In this document: piece after piece, positions 1 to 9,042 of the stretch | How positions within the stretch are numbered: the stretch's first letter is position 1 | Layout of the letters: each line of letters starts with the position of its first letter | NCBI GenBank assembly: GCA_036365515.1 | Contig: CM070877.1 | Coordinates: forward strand, 54,100,475 to 54,164,474 | DNA: 64,000 nt | Reading direction: 5' to 3' | From: Torymus aiolomorphi | Taxonomy: Eukaryota > Arthropoda > Insecta > Hymenoptera > Torymidae | Program-made: the position numbers and the translations under genes | Notes under the pieces: generated by a model | Databases searched by the model: none | What the model saw: only the letters and a program-made list of their open reading frames with translations | Told to the model about the DNA's origin: nothing

Positions 1-252
1 ATAAATTTTAAATTCATACTGTTTCAGTATTAATTGTCTAGCTATATAAGCAAGGTAAAGGAAAAGCGCACAAAGTGCGCCTCTACTTGCTAGTCAGTAC
101 AAATGGGAGATGAATTGATTAATACCAGTAATAACTTAATAAAAAAAAAAAGAAATAGAATGTACATTTTTCCACTTTGATTTTGTATACTTAGCGAACT
201 TATGTAAATTCATTTTTGAATTAGCTTACACCGAGAACATGAAATGAAAAAA
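1..252. other. AT-rich non-coding left edge
   Basis: AT-rich sequence with an A-run near position 141. I see no coding signature, splice-bounded exon or RNA gene. Confidence 0.5.
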
Positions 253-357
253 TTTACTTTCGCCCCGAAAATTTGGAAATTTTACTTTCGCCCCGCAAAT
301 TTGCAAATTTTACTTTCGGTCCGCAAATTTTCCTTTCACCCCGCAAATGACATTTGC
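253..357. repeat. ~28-bp minisatellite, about 3.5 units
   Basis: Tandem units built on TTTACTTTCGCCCCG followed by an AAATTTG-type spacer. Successive copies start about every 28 bp and degenerate toward the right. A minus-strand open frame runs through the array and into the adjacent foldback, but its residues simply follow the repeat, so I do not call a gene. Confidence 0.7.
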
Positions 358-471
358 GGAAAATATATGCAACTTTTGCTCCGTTTTGTGGGGGTGAAAG
401 GTAGCCATTTTGGTCAAGTGTGAAATAAATTTTATATTTCGAAGAACCATTTATTTTACACGCACCGTGTA

Positions 472-767
472 AGGGCAATAGCACAATAGGTTCCGTGCTC
501 TGCTCCGTGCTATGCTCCGTGCTCTGTTCCATCTCTTAGTTGTCTGCGCGTGCCGCTCTACACGGTTCATGTTGCATTCCGAAAATCTAAAAACCTATTG
601 AAAATTTAAGGTGATGTATGTTATAGATAAGATACACCACCATAAATTTTTAATAGGTTTTTAGATTTTCGGAATGCAACATGAACAGTGTAGAGCGGCA
701 CGCGCAGACAACAAAGAGACGGAACAGAGCACGGAGCAGAGCACGAAACCTATTGTACTATTGCCCT
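472..767. mobile_element. Foldback (MITE-like) element, 296 bp
   Basis: Begins AGGGCAATAG and ends in the inverse CTATTGCCCT form. The arms (about 472-600 and 655-767) are near-perfect inverted repeats containing GC-rich blocks such as GTCTGCGCGTGCCGCTCTAC and degenerate GCTCCGTGCT repeats. The centre is an AT-rich loop. It has no coding capacity. A target-site duplication is not obvious. Non-autonomous foldback is an inference from structure alone. Confidence 0.7.
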
Positions 768-1768
768 AAAGGGCTTGTGAAATCACCAAATGCCCGGAAG
801 CGGAAAAAATATTTTTTTTATCTAAAAAAATTAATGTAATAAAAGAAAAAATAATTTATAATTTTTTAAATTCTTATACCTAAGTTGCAATCAATGCTAT
901 CTATTGACAGCACCATTTTATGAACGTTGGTATCCAAATTTAAAACAACGGTCTTCGACGCTCCGAGCGTGCTAGAGCGGATATCGCTGAGGGCTCGCAT
1001 GCCTTCCGCTCCCATAGAGCAGCGCGCGCAATCAATTAAACTAACGCGTACAGAATAGGGGGATTGCCTGCTCTTCGGTGAAGTTTTGGTATTTTCTATT
1101 GCAGTTTACGTGTGCGTTCAAATACAGCGAATAAAGCAATAAACGCGACTTAGCACTGCATAAAATGAAAAATCCATTAACCATAATTATTTACCATTGA
1201 ATTATTTACAATCGAAAATGTATAAGAGGCTCCTCGAATTACCAAATATCTGATTGCCTAGCTTAGATAGCTTTAAACAGATATACTTAATTTATTTTTA
1301 TTTATTTAAAATTAATTTACAACATTAATTTAATACCGGAAAAAATTATTTTTAATTTTTTAAACCTTCTATGTAAGCTGTAATATAACTACAGGAAAAC
1401 CTCCGCTAACTGCGGTAGCATATACAAGGTAAAACATTATTTTTGTATTGTGAGGAATTCTACAGATTATCCGCTTGTAGAGGTTTTAGAAAATAAGAAT
1501 TTTGGAGGCACACCACTGTAATAAGTTATTTCTCGTTCTTAAAGGTCATACAATACGCGAGAAAAACTCTCTACACTCGAAAACCTTCTTGTAACACTGT
1601 TTTAACCACAAATCCATTTTTCTTATGAAAATGAACATGGGAAAAGTGGTCAGAAAACGGTCACTGATGACCAAGCAATATTAAAGTAGAAGAAAAGAAA
1701 GCCTTTATTTCAACTCAAAATCATTAAAATCTGACGATTCTGTACAAAGTTACTTGTATTTGAAAATT
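768..1768. other. Non-coding flank left of the Polinton
   Basis: About 1 kb of AT-rich sequence with a short GC-richer patch near 955-1030. No open frame with coding character, no repeat family recognised. Confidence 0.5.
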
Positions 1769-1774
1769 GTTATT
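1769..1774. repeat. Polinton target-site duplication (left)
   Basis: GTTATT immediately precedes the element end AGTAGTAAGAAG. The same six bases follow the opposite end at 18796-18801. Six-bp duplications are characteristic of Polinton integration. Confidence 0.9.
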
Positions 1775-1786
1775 AGTAGTAAGAAG

Positions 1787-1851
1787 CCCCATATGGAGAG
1801 ACAGCCCCTCCCCCCACCCCCCTTCCACCGGTGTAGTCTCTCCATATGGGG
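1787..1851. repeat. Subterminal hairpin of the left Polinton end
   Basis: CCCCATATGGAGAGAC at 1787-1802 is followed after a C-rich loop by its exact complement GTCTCTCCATATGGGG at 1836-1851. The stem starts 12 bp from the element tip. The mirror copy at 18719-18783 keeps the structure with minor mismatches at its inner stem. Confidence 0.7.
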
Positions 1852-2148
1852 ATAGCGTAAGTTGGGGTCCGTATAGCGCACCCCCCACCACACGTCTATG
1901 ATGAGGGGGCCCGTCGATATTGACTTACCCGCTTTCCCTCATGCTCCGAGTAAGACAGGTGCGGGTCATTTTCGTTTCTTATCGCCACTTGCCTATGGAT
2001 TTTTATGGGGGAGAGAGGAGTGTGGATGGGATGGTGTTTATAGGATGTTTTGAATAGAAAATATAATATTTGCATATTACAATTTATTTAGCAAAACAGA
2101 ATATTTATACATAGTAAATAAATTATTATAAACTGATGTAAGTATGAA

Positions 2149-2298
2149 CTAGAATTTCTTGTATCCATGGCGTTCTGGTGCAGAGTGTGTATTCGTGGAG
2201 TATTTTTCTTTTATTTCTTTCCAATGTTGAGCGACGGATTTTTTTTCCTCCTTGATGAGAGGTGTACGATCTGAGTTTTTGCTGTAGTTCTTCTCCAT
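2149..2298 (-). CDS. Small charged ORF in the Polinton arm (49 aa), tentative
   Basis: A 49-residue frame starting MEKNYSKNSDR and ending HGYKKF, rich in Lys, Glu and Ser. The same frame is unchanged in the other arm at 18272-18421. The region lies between the microsatellite and the element tip, where Polintons often have no gene. Identity between arms is also expected from their recent common origin, so it is weak evidence of function. I do not recognise a family. Confidence 0.25.
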   Translation of the reverse strand: MEKNYSKNSDRTPLIKEEKKSVAQHWKEIKEKYSTNTHSAPERHGYKKF

Positions 2299-2374
2299 CG
2301 TGAATGATGTGAACGACTGATGAGCTGAGTAGGGTTGCACTGATATTTATCGTAATCATTTGCCTACCTTTTGA

Positions 2375-2468
2375 AAGAGAGAGAGAGGTCGAGAGAGAAC
2401 GAGAGAGAGAGCGAGAGAGCGGTCAAGAGAGAACGAGAGAGAGAGAGCGAGAGAGCGGTCGAGAGAGC

Positions 2469-2523
<55 letters not shown>

Positions 2524-2580
2524 GTCAAAAGGGCTGGAGAGAGAGAGACTGGTCGAGAGAGCTAGAGAGAGAGAAGGAGA
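2375..2580. repeat. GA/CT microsatellite (left arm)
   Basis: Imperfect (GA)n tract with GAACGAGAGA and GCGGTCGAGA interruptions. Any translated frame is only alternating Arg and Glu. It has a mirror copy in the right arm with different repeat number. Confidence 0.9.
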
Positions 2581-2718
2581 TAGAGAGCGGCAAAGATAAG
2601 AAAATAGTGTGTATACCTTACAGAAGAGGAGTTTGGATGGGTGTGATGTTTATAGCGTGTCTTGAAAAAATTGTTTTTAAATATCGAATGTAGTGTATGC
2701 GAAAAATTTATGCAATAT

Positions 2719-3525
2719 TCATTTAGACAATAAATAATCGCGTATGTCTTTAGCAACCATAGGCAGATCGAAAGCGTGAATTTCGGCAAGAACAATATTT
2801 AAATCTTCACTTTTATACTTATCGTTGTCGTCGTCGACCATGTTTTCAGAAATGAACGTTTCTATGTCGAGTTTGTGACTGGTGTAGTATTGTTTGAACG
2901 CTTTAAAGTCTTTGAGAATGATCTGTATGTTGTCTGCGGTTCCTTCTTGGAGTTTATTTTTCAGGTATGCGAGTATGTAGTCAAGGGTGCGATTGACATT
3001 ACCAACTCGTTGCTTGAGCATGGCTAAGTGAAGGTTGATTAAATTACCCTGTTTTCGAAGACCTTCGAAAGTTGTTTCTTGCATCACGATGCCTGGTGGG
3101 TTATTGAAATATTTTCTCTTCTTCTTGCACGATGGCTCTTCGTCTACGTCTTGTGTTGAATGTGGCCGCTCATCGATTGTGATGGATTTGTTACCGTATG
3201 TCGATGTAAAGTTTAAATCGTGGTTGTCCAAAAAAATTTTAGATGGTCTCCCAAAGTCTTCATAAAACGTGTAAGCGTCACCAAAATAAGCTGTGATTGC
3301 ATCGAATCGGTCTTGCAAATCATTCCAGCTATTTTCGTTGAGCGTGACATTTTTGTAAGAGGGTCCAGATGTAATAAACTTGATAACTGACCGATAGTAT
3401 CCGTGACTATGTTCTAGTCCTACGCAGACTCTTTTCGTGTTGGATTTGTTGAGAGCGTACGTAGTGGCTAGCAGAACATTGGGCACTTCTGCGAGAGTTC
3501 CGGGCTTTCCGTGGCAGTTTTCCAT
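2719..3525 (-). CDS. Polinton 268-aa protein, possible PC4-like domain
   Basis: ATG at 3525, intact frame of 268 residues. Residues ~31-80 read KRVCVGLEHSHGYYRS, then YKNVTLNENSWNDLQ. That is the spacing of a PC4/SUB1-type ssDNA-binding fold: a basic beta hairpin, then a buried strand, then a Trp-containing helix. This is an inference from pattern, not a known assignment. A Lys-rich stretch (CKKKRKYF, ~135) could be a nuclear localisation signal, and the C-terminal half looks helical. It is the last gene of the minus-strand block, separated from the protease by ~280 bp, and has a TCAGT initiator-like motif 13 bp upstream of the ATG. The right-arm copy is intact and differs at two residues. 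Confidence 0.65.
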   Translation of the reverse strand: MENCHGKPGTLAEVPNVLLATTYALNKSNTKRVCVGLEHSHGYYRSVIKFITSGPSYKNVTLNENSWNDLQDRFDAITAYFGDAYTFYEDFGRPSKIFLDNHDLNFTSTYGNKSITIDERPHSTQDVDEEPSCKKKRKYFNNPPGIVMQETTFEGLRKQGNLINLHLAMLKQRVGNVNRTLDYILAYLKNKLQEGTADNIQIILKDFKAFKQYYTSHKLDIETFISENMVDDDNDKYKSEDLNIVLAEIHAFDLPMVAKDIRDYLLSK

Positions 3526-3800
3526 TTTTCAACACTGATTTTAATCGCGTACAATTCTTTCGCCAACTATTCAGGAGCAGGAGCTGCCTGCGACTGGCAA
3601 GCGTTGAGTGCTTGACTGTTCTTTTGGTCAATCCCCACCATCGCTTTTTTGAGGATAATGGGGGAGGGGAGAGGAAAAACCCGTTATTTTAGATTAGAGA
3701 AACGTATCAAGACTCGGTGGAAAAAGTCGATGGAAAAGGAAAAGGACAGAGCTAGAAAAAAAAAGCCGAAACTCTTTTGATGGTTAAATATTGATTTTTA

Positions 3801-4346
3801 TTAGACACACCTTAATCTAGGAGTACATGATTGATTACATATGCCAGAACCACGAGAACGTTCGTTTGAAAAAGCGAATGCTTTTTTACATTTTTTATAC
3901 TTATTTCTATTGAATATTTTTTTATAATAATTAATAACTAATGCATCGTTCTTTATTGTGTCATGCGTAAAGAGTCGACAAAAGGTATCGAGGCCACCAC
4001 CCCGACACATGTGATACAAAAACATGATAGTATATTGGCCGCAGCACATTGAATCGGTACTTTGAAGCGTCTTGACGTTCCAACGGAAATTTTTGCAGTT
4101 TCTTCTGAGTCGTTGGAGATGGTGTCTTGAAACAGGTGGGAAGCCATAACTGTCAAAGTACGTTCCAAATCGATTTTTGTCTATGTAAATGGCTACCCAG
4201 TGTGAACCTGGTCTCGTGTGATCATCCGTATTGCATACAATGGCAGTTGGAGTCGCCATCACGTTTGGAATCCTATCAGCCGCGTACACTCCGATCGTTT
4301 TCGCTTTCAGACCCTTCATTGCTCTCGCTATCTGATTCGTGTTCAT
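3801..4346 (-). CDS. Adenain-type cysteine protease (Polinton PRO), intact
   Basis: The first ATG in frame is at 4346, giving MNTNQIARAMKGLKAKTIGV, about 181 residues; the frame is open upstream but lacks an ATG. The catalytic set of adenovirus/Polinton proteases is visible in order: His in GSHWVAIYID, Asp in TYFDSYGFPP, and the Gln/Cys region in STDSMCCGQYTIMFLYH. The family cleaves capsid precursors during virion maturation. The 5' end overlaps the 3' end of the upstream 246-aa gene in another frame. A polyadenylation-type AATAAA (minus strand) overlaps the stop at 3797-3802. The right-arm copy is broken. Confidence 0.88.
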   Translation of the reverse strand: MNTNQIARAMKGLKAKTIGVYAADRIPNVMATPTAIVCNTDDHTRPGSHWVAIYIDKNRFGTYFDSYGFPPVSRHHLQRLRRNCKNFRWNVKTLQSTDSMCCGQYTIMFLYHMCRGGGLDTFCRLFTHDTIKNDALVINYYKKIFNRNKYKKCKKAFAFSNERSRGSGICNQSCTPRLRCV

Positions 4347-5016
4347 GTTCTTCGCGTACTTCCTCGGTTGTTTCGTATTCTGTCCCACTTGCGCCGTCGA
4401 CTTCGTCCCTGCCTCCGATTCCTCCGAATCTGATGCGGCCTCTTCTACCCCAGATGAGATTTTCTACTGCGTCAAAAAACAGGTCGCTGCTTCTTTCCGG
4501 TAATTTTGTACGCTTCTCTTCAGGTAGTAGTGAGTAAAGCCACCTTCTGAGTACATGTGCGCGTTGGAGAGCGCAGTATGACTTTTTATACGGATTATCC
4601 ATACAGCCGTGAGCGATACATACTTGTTCACTTTGGAATTTTCTCTGCATATCTGTGAAACCTTCGCTGGTGTAGTCTTCGATGTCAACTATACTGCGTG
4701 TCATCATGGATTGAACGAATCGACTTGTATCGCTGCCTCTTACATAGATTTTAGCAGCGTTTCTGGCAATGTTGTAAAAATGGTGCTGTAGTTTGCGTAA
4801 GCCGATATCACCCTCGAACCAGTGTATTCCAAGTATTTTCGATGAAAGATAATCGTTGGTCGTTCTAGCCTCCTTAGGCAGCTCATCGTATGTATGAGGT
4901 GGACTTATTAGCCAATGTCCCGAGATGCCCCCTTGCAAAGAGACAACGGCAACCTCCTTGGGTAAAAAATTATTATCCTTGTCTCTCAATCCCTGAATAT
5001 CTATTATGTAATCCAT
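4276..5016 (-). CDS. Conserved Polinton protein of 246 aa (unknown function)
   Basis: I choose the ATG at 5016 (MDYIIDIQGLRDKDNNFLPK); the frame runs further upstream, but the N-terminal MDYIIDIQG block is where the conserved-looking globular sequence begins. The strand pattern at the N-terminus, IYVRGSDTSRF near residue 105 and VDIEDY near 122 is reminiscent of an RNase H/DnaQ-like layout, but the acidic residues do not line up convincingly, so I do not assign an enzyme. A Cys/His cluster (CIAHGC) lies near residue 147. The C-terminus is a highly acidic Glu/Ser tail that overlaps the protease start in another frame. Similar proteins are, from memory, common in arthropod Polintons. Confidence 0.7.
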   Translation of the reverse strand: MDYIIDIQGLRDKDNNFLPKEVAVVSLQGGISGHWLISPPHTYDELPKEARTTNDYLSSKILGIHWFEGDIGLRKLQHHFYNIARNAAKIYVRGSDTSRFVQSMMTRSIVDIEDYTSEGFTDMQRKFQSEQVCIAHGCMDNPYKKSYCALQRAHVLRRWLYSLLPEEKRTKLPERSSDLFFDAVENLIWGRRGRIRFGGIGGRDEVDGASGTEYETTEEVREEHEHESDSESNEGSESENDRSVRG

Positions 5017-5127
5017 GATGGGAAATGTCGATGTGTTCGTCACGAAGCAAAAAGCCGACTGGACTGCTGGTGATGGGTTCATCGGCTTATATTCGCTTCT
5101 CCCCCCGCTACTGAGCACTTCCCCCTC

Positions 5128-6468
5128 TTATGCGTTAAAGTCTGTGATGATTTGACGGTTGGAATCTACTTCCAGTACGTTGTCGAATTCAGCGTAAATA
5201 ATGCAGTTGACCGTTTCGGTTATTGCCTCCTCGAAACGAACTTCTATTCGTAGAGACCCCGAGCGCACGAGGTTCCAGTGAGAGGAAAAATGTGCGGATA
5301 AGTCAGGTGTTAGATCGAATGCAAACAGGCAATAGCCTGACGGGTAAGAAAGGCGACTAACGTCGATCCCCTCATTGAGATAGTGAATGCCGGTGCTGCT
5401 GAACTGAGTGAGGAAAGAATCAATGTACAATTTATTATCACCTGTGAAGCGTGGTTGAAGGGGCTTGCTCGGGATTTGTACACCGCCAACGTAGAGTGAT
5501 AAGAAATTTACGTTAAAGTGTTGAAAATTAAACGGGTTCAGTTGGCGATTGCCGTTAAATGCTTTGTTTTTCACAAAACCCACGATGATTCTTTTCGGTA
5601 ATTGTCCTAGAATAACGTTATCGAGCGTTTCTCCCATGACACCACTGTGCATAGTGAAAGCCTTTACTTCAACCCTGGTAATGGGATATTTTGCCGTGCT
5701 CTTAGCTAGAGCATTGGCATGAGCGAGCAATACACCTGGACTAATTTTAGCTCGACGTACGATAAGCGTTGCTTCCTTTATGTTGACGGAAAATTTTCCA
5801 TTTTCCGATGAATCCATGAGACAGAAGGCGTCCTTACTACGCACTAGTCTCACTCTCATTTCTACGCCGTTGAGGAGAAATTTGGGCTGATTGAACACGT
5901 CACAGTGCAAATGCCCAATTAGATCGACGGATTTACCTCTAAGCGTGAAGTATTGACGGTTAAGGAGCCCGATGTTAGCCGTGTGTGAGCCGCGTGCAAC
6001 GGTTGAGTTCGCATCCATGTTACCTGCTGAATCAGCGTACCACAAAGCAGCCGTTAAATGAGACTGCAAAGCGGGTGGGGCGTAGTTCAGTAAAGTTTCT
6101 ATGTATGCTCTATATGGGTAAGCGTTGTTTGGCGGTGAAACCAATTTTTGATTGAAAAATATATCCACTTGATCAAACAATGAGTGAATAAAATTATTGA
6201 CAGGTCCAACTTTTACATTTTCTTGCTCCGTGTCAGCCGGTAAAATCTGCACGGTGACGTGTAGCATGGTGTGCGCAAGATCAATATAGTGTTCGGTAGA
6301 ACTGTGCACCAGAAATTCGAGCGGTGAATCGCTGTCATTGCTGAGCGATGACACGGGTTTGTAGTGGAGAAAAGCACTGTTTTCTATAGATGTCTGAGTG
6401 AGAGGGAGGCTAAAGAGGTCTAGCTCACTCTTCATTCCTTCTCCACTGCACGCGTGTAAGTATGCCAT
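5128..6468 (-). CDS. Polinton major capsid protein (double jelly roll), left arm
   Basis: Intact 446-residue frame, ATG at 6468 (MAYLHACSGEG). The sequence type, with SLPLTQTSIENS at the start and a long series of short beta-strand segments (HTMLHVTVQILP, GHLHCDVFNQPKFLLNGVEM, LRIEVRFEEAI), matches the insect proteins annotated as F54H12.2-like. These are regarded as the hexon-like major capsid protein of Polintons/adintoviruses. It would form the trimeric capsomers of an icosahedral particle. The start lies 2 bp after the stop of the mu-like gene. The right-arm copy is also full length and differs at about nine positions. Confidence 0.85.
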   Translation of the reverse strand: MAYLHACSGEGMKSELDLFSLPLTQTSIENSAFLHYKPVSSLSNDSDSPLEFLVHSSTEHYIDLAHTMLHVTVQILPADTEQENVKVGPVNNFIHSLFDQVDIFFNQKLVSPPNNAYPYRAYIETLLNYAPPALQSHLTAALWYADSAGNMDANSTVARGSHTANIGLLNRQYFTLRGKSVDLIGHLHCDVFNQPKFLLNGVEMRVRLVRSKDAFCLMDSSENGKFSVNIKEATLIVRRAKISPGVLLAHANALAKSTAKYPITRVEVKAFTMHSGVMGETLDNVILGQLPKRIIVGFVKNKAFNGNRQLNPFNFQHFNVNFLSLYVGGVQIPSKPLQPRFTGDNKLYIDSFLTQFSSTGIHYLNEGIDVSRLSYPSGYCLFAFDLTPDLSAHFSSHWNLVRSGSLRIEVRFEEAITETVNCIIYAEFDNVLEVDSNRQIITDFNA

Positions 6469-6470
6469 AT

Positions 6471-6980
6471 TTACGCAGGCCCAAAAATATCTGCGGCACT
6501 TCTAACGGTTTTCTTGTTCTTTCTCCTTTTGGCCTTAGTCTTCTTACCAGTTTTGGCTTTTCTTAATCGCTTGACTCTTTTCCTTCGCGATGCGTTGCGT
6601 GCTCTCACACGACTGTTCGTCGACTGCCGCTTCCGTCTAACTGTCGTTGATTTATATCCGTGCCCTTTCATCATTTCCGAGACCTTCTTTTCGGCTTTCC
6701 TTTTTAAATTTTTTCCAGATTCTCGAAGACGAGTGTTGACCGAATCTTTGAAACTCACACCGTCATTGGCTATGTCATCGAGTACGTTTAGACCTGCGCG
6801 AACGGCTTCTTTACCCACAGCTTTAGCACCACTACTCAGATATGGGACAATTTTTCTAAATATCGCACCGATGAAACTTCCAATTCCAGACCCACGCTGA
6901 TAGGTTGAACCAGCGTAAACGTTTTTCACGCCGATACCACCGCCGGTTTGTTGATTGTAGTACGTGATATAATGACTCAT
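6471..6980 (-). CDS. Mu/pX-like basic core protein, left arm (169 aa)
   Basis: ATG at 6980. The N-terminus has MSHYITYYNQQTGGG, a Gly-rich segment and an amphipathic hydrophobic stretch (GSFIGAIFRKIVPYL). The C-terminal half is extremely basic (VRRKRQS, ASRRKRVKRLRKAKTGKKTK), ending in SAADIFGPA. This architecture resembles adenovirus pX/mu-type or membrane-active minor core proteins that condense DNA, with a protease-processed N-terminus. Located between the penton-like and major capsid genes. The frame is intact here and broken in the right arm. Confidence 0.7.
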   Translation of the reverse strand: MSHYITYYNQQTGGGIGVKNVYAGSTYQRGSGIGSFIGAIFRKIVPYLSSGAKAVGKEAVRAGLNVLDDIANDGVSFKDSVNTRLRESGKNLKRKAEKKVSEMMKGHGYKSTTVRRKRQSTNSRVRARNASRRKRVKRLRKAKTGKKTKAKRRKNKKTVRSAADIFGPA

Positions 6981-6999
6981 TTTTTGCGAGAGGGTAATT

Positions 7000-7812
7000 T
7001 TACCGATTACGCTTAAAATGAAGCGTCACGGTCAACGTTCCATACTCGAATGGTATGCGTCGACCGTGTTGGTCTCTTATATCGATGACAATGTTGTGAA
7101 AAGTATGTTGTCAGAGCGAAATGTAATGTATGGGCGCAAAATGCCTTACGAGGTTGCTGCCAAATTTATATCTTGAATTCTCCAAGGAAACTATGCGAAG
7201 CAGTGTTGTTTGAGTATCGCCGACCGTATAAGGCTCGCAAATGTCTGTGTAGACGTACAGTTGATCGGGGATAGCACGCGCCAGACATACAGGTCTGGTA
7301 CCCACGTTTCTATCTTTCCCTGTTTTGGAGGTAATAAATGTGCCCGTCTGTCTGTGAATAGTATCCTCAAAACCAAAGATACGACGTATTTTTTCGTTAA
7401 ACGTTGTGTAATGTGGTTCTGCGCAATCACAGGTTCGTCTCAAATCATAGTAGCCTTTCTGAAAATCCGTTGGGATGAGTTGTTGATGATCGCGTACAAT
7501 GTGTACTCTATTGATTTCTTCCGCGAGTTGAGCAGCAGTATCGTACATCCCGTACGGAAAATTACAAATTACGTTATTTTCCAAAGGTTTCAGTTTATCC
7601 GAGCCTAGTTTAAATGTGTAAAAAGATTCGGATTTTTGAATATGCATGATTGTGCAGGGTACGTGAATTTCTGCTAGTCCAACTTGCCAGTCTCCTGCTA
7701 ATCTGATTTCACGGGCCAGATGCGTTGTAAAACAGGTGGTAGTATTTTCCGGAAAATACGTCATACTACTGTTGCTGGGTAATACTAGATAAAATTCATC
7801 ACTGTTGTTCAT
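7000..7812 (-). pseudogene. Penton-like minor capsid protein, left arm, nonsense-truncated
   Basis: ATG at 7812 (MNNSDEFYLVLPSNSSMTYF). The product stops after 233 residues at 7111-7113 because a Leu TTA codon in the right arm is TGA here; the rest of the frame down to 7000 is otherwise open. The missing 37 residues include the strand-like TLTVTLHFMR. The family is the small jelly-roll-like protein found next to the major capsid gene in Polintons. The truncated form might be partly functional, but loss of the last strands suggests not. Confidence 0.75.
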
Positions 7813-7816
7813 CTTG

Positions 7817-8914
7817 CTAAACGGACTTGAGATCTGTAGCTTTTATCCAAGAGTTGAACTTTTCTGGATATCCTACCCACTTTACCAGCGGCTGCTTCTT
7901 TTTCCCCTGTCCTTTGGATTGAATGATGGGCTCGATTTTAAATTCTTGTTCAGCTGTTAATCGATTAGAGCCTACACGAGTTAATTCTTCGGTGTAGAAG
8001 AAACCGTCGATATTCTCGCCGTTCAGATCCTGTATCTCGTACAGATAAATGTGCTGTCTCTGTGAGACACGACAAACTTTGAATATCTCTTCGGAGTAAT
8101 TTTTTTCGAATCCTTTCTCGAAGGTTCCCTTTGAGCGACTGATTCGAACGTAATCACCGACCTTGTATTTAGGGTATTTCACTGGTCTTTGTTTGGTGCG
8201 CCATCTTTGTAGATTGGTTCGGGCTTGTGCCGCATTGTACAAGTCTACGTGCGATGGTTCCATGCCTATGGTCGAGTGTACAGTGTTGTTGTAAGCACTG
8301 ACAATTTTCTGTATGATGTCGATGTATCTGTGTGTGTTTCTATGTGTGAAATATCTCCAAAGACGTTCTTTGATCGTACGATTTAACCGCTCGACGACAG
8401 CTGCTTTGATGTCGGGATTTCTTGCTACTCGAAAGCGTATGCGACGCTTTTTCAAAACATTTTGTACAGCTGACCCTACGAATTCCTTACCTTTATCACT
8501 TTGTAAATAAACAGGAAGGCGACCGTTGGACCGTGTAAAAATTTTTTCAAAAGCCGTTGCGACGGTCTGCGCCGACTTGTCGCGTAACGGTTCTACCCAA
8601 CAAAACTTACTGAGTACATCTACAACGACCAATAGATAGATATAACCGTCATTTTCATTTTCGGAGTCAAATGTGCGCCAGTGTGTCAATAGCATACGAG
8701 CCCTTTTGGAGTAAATTTTAGGAATACTCTCCAGAATATTCTCCTCTGTCAGTGGTGCTAACGTGGCTTGGATTTCGTCAATTTCGTGCACACTGTCTTT
8801 GTCGTCTAAACGTTCGTTCTCTTTGAAGAATAAGTAACGTCTGAGCACTTGCAAGTAATTTTTACACTTTTCACGCTCGTCCGAAAAATTTTTCGAGTTT
8901 AAAATCTCAAACAT
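7817..8914 (-). CDS. Polinton integrase with chromodomain, lacking the first catalytic Asp region
   Basis: The first ATG in frame is at 8914; open sequence upstream back to 9044 has no ATG. Residues after DGYIYLLVVVDVLSKFCW are a retroviral-type integrase core: second Asp in LQSDKGKEF, Glu in VVERLNRT. A chromodomain closes the protein (KKKQPLVKWVGYPEKFNSWI). The block that normally precedes NDGY, with WQADL and the first catalytic Asp, is absent. Instead LLTHWRTFD from a helical segment runs straight into ENENDGYIY. I infer an in-frame deletion that fused a neighbouring Polinton ORF to the integrase. The protein would then be catalytically dead. It sits between the 120-aa gene and the penton-like gene. 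Confidence 0.8.
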   Translation of the reverse strand: MFEILNSKNFSDEREKCKNYLQVLRRYLFFKENERLDDKDSVHEIDEIQATLAPLTEENILESIPKIYSKRARMLLTHWRTFDSENENDGYIYLLVVVDVLSKFCWVEPLRDKSAQTVATAFEKIFTRSNGRLPVYLQSDKGKEFVGSAVQNVLKKRRIRFRVARNPDIKAAVVERLNRTIKERLWRYFTHRNTHRYIDIIQKIVSAYNNTVHSTIGMEPSHVDLYNAAQARTNLQRWRTKQRPVKYPKYKVGDYVRISRSKGTFEKGFEKNYSEEIFKVCRVSQRQHIYLYEIQDLNGENIDGFFYTEELTRVGSNRLTAEQEFKIEPIIQSKGQGKKKQPLVKWVGYPEKFNSWIKATDLKSV

Positions 8915-9042
8915 ATCCGAGTCCAAACGCGATAAATGATCACCCGAAGTTTGCACTGTGTTGTCAGCACTGTCTTTAACAGGCGATTTGGTAACATTGG
9001 ATGAGGTCGACTCGTTAGGCGATGGATTGGCTGGAACATCGT

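Larger units (their letters stand above)
1775..7964. repeat. Left arm of the Polinton inverted repeat
   Basis: About 6.19 kb, repeated in inverse orientation at 12717-18795. It runs from the terminal AGTAGTAAG through the capsid gene block to inside the chromodomain part of the integrase gene, where similarity stops at CAGCTGTTAATCGA. Far longer than usual Polinton terminal inverted repeats (typically a few hundred bp). The difference in length from the right arm comes from a 140-bp deletion and a 4-bp deletion in the right arm plus microsatellite length variation. Confidence 0.9.

Noticed and set aside
254..532. 92-aa minus-strand open frame
   Set aside because: It runs through the tandem repeat and the foldback arm; the residues simply mirror the repeats.
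3407..3631. 74-aa Arg/Ser-rich frame overlapping the start of the 268-aa gene
   Set aside because: Mostly antiparallel or out-of-frame shadow of the 268-aa gene and its leader; no independent coding signal.
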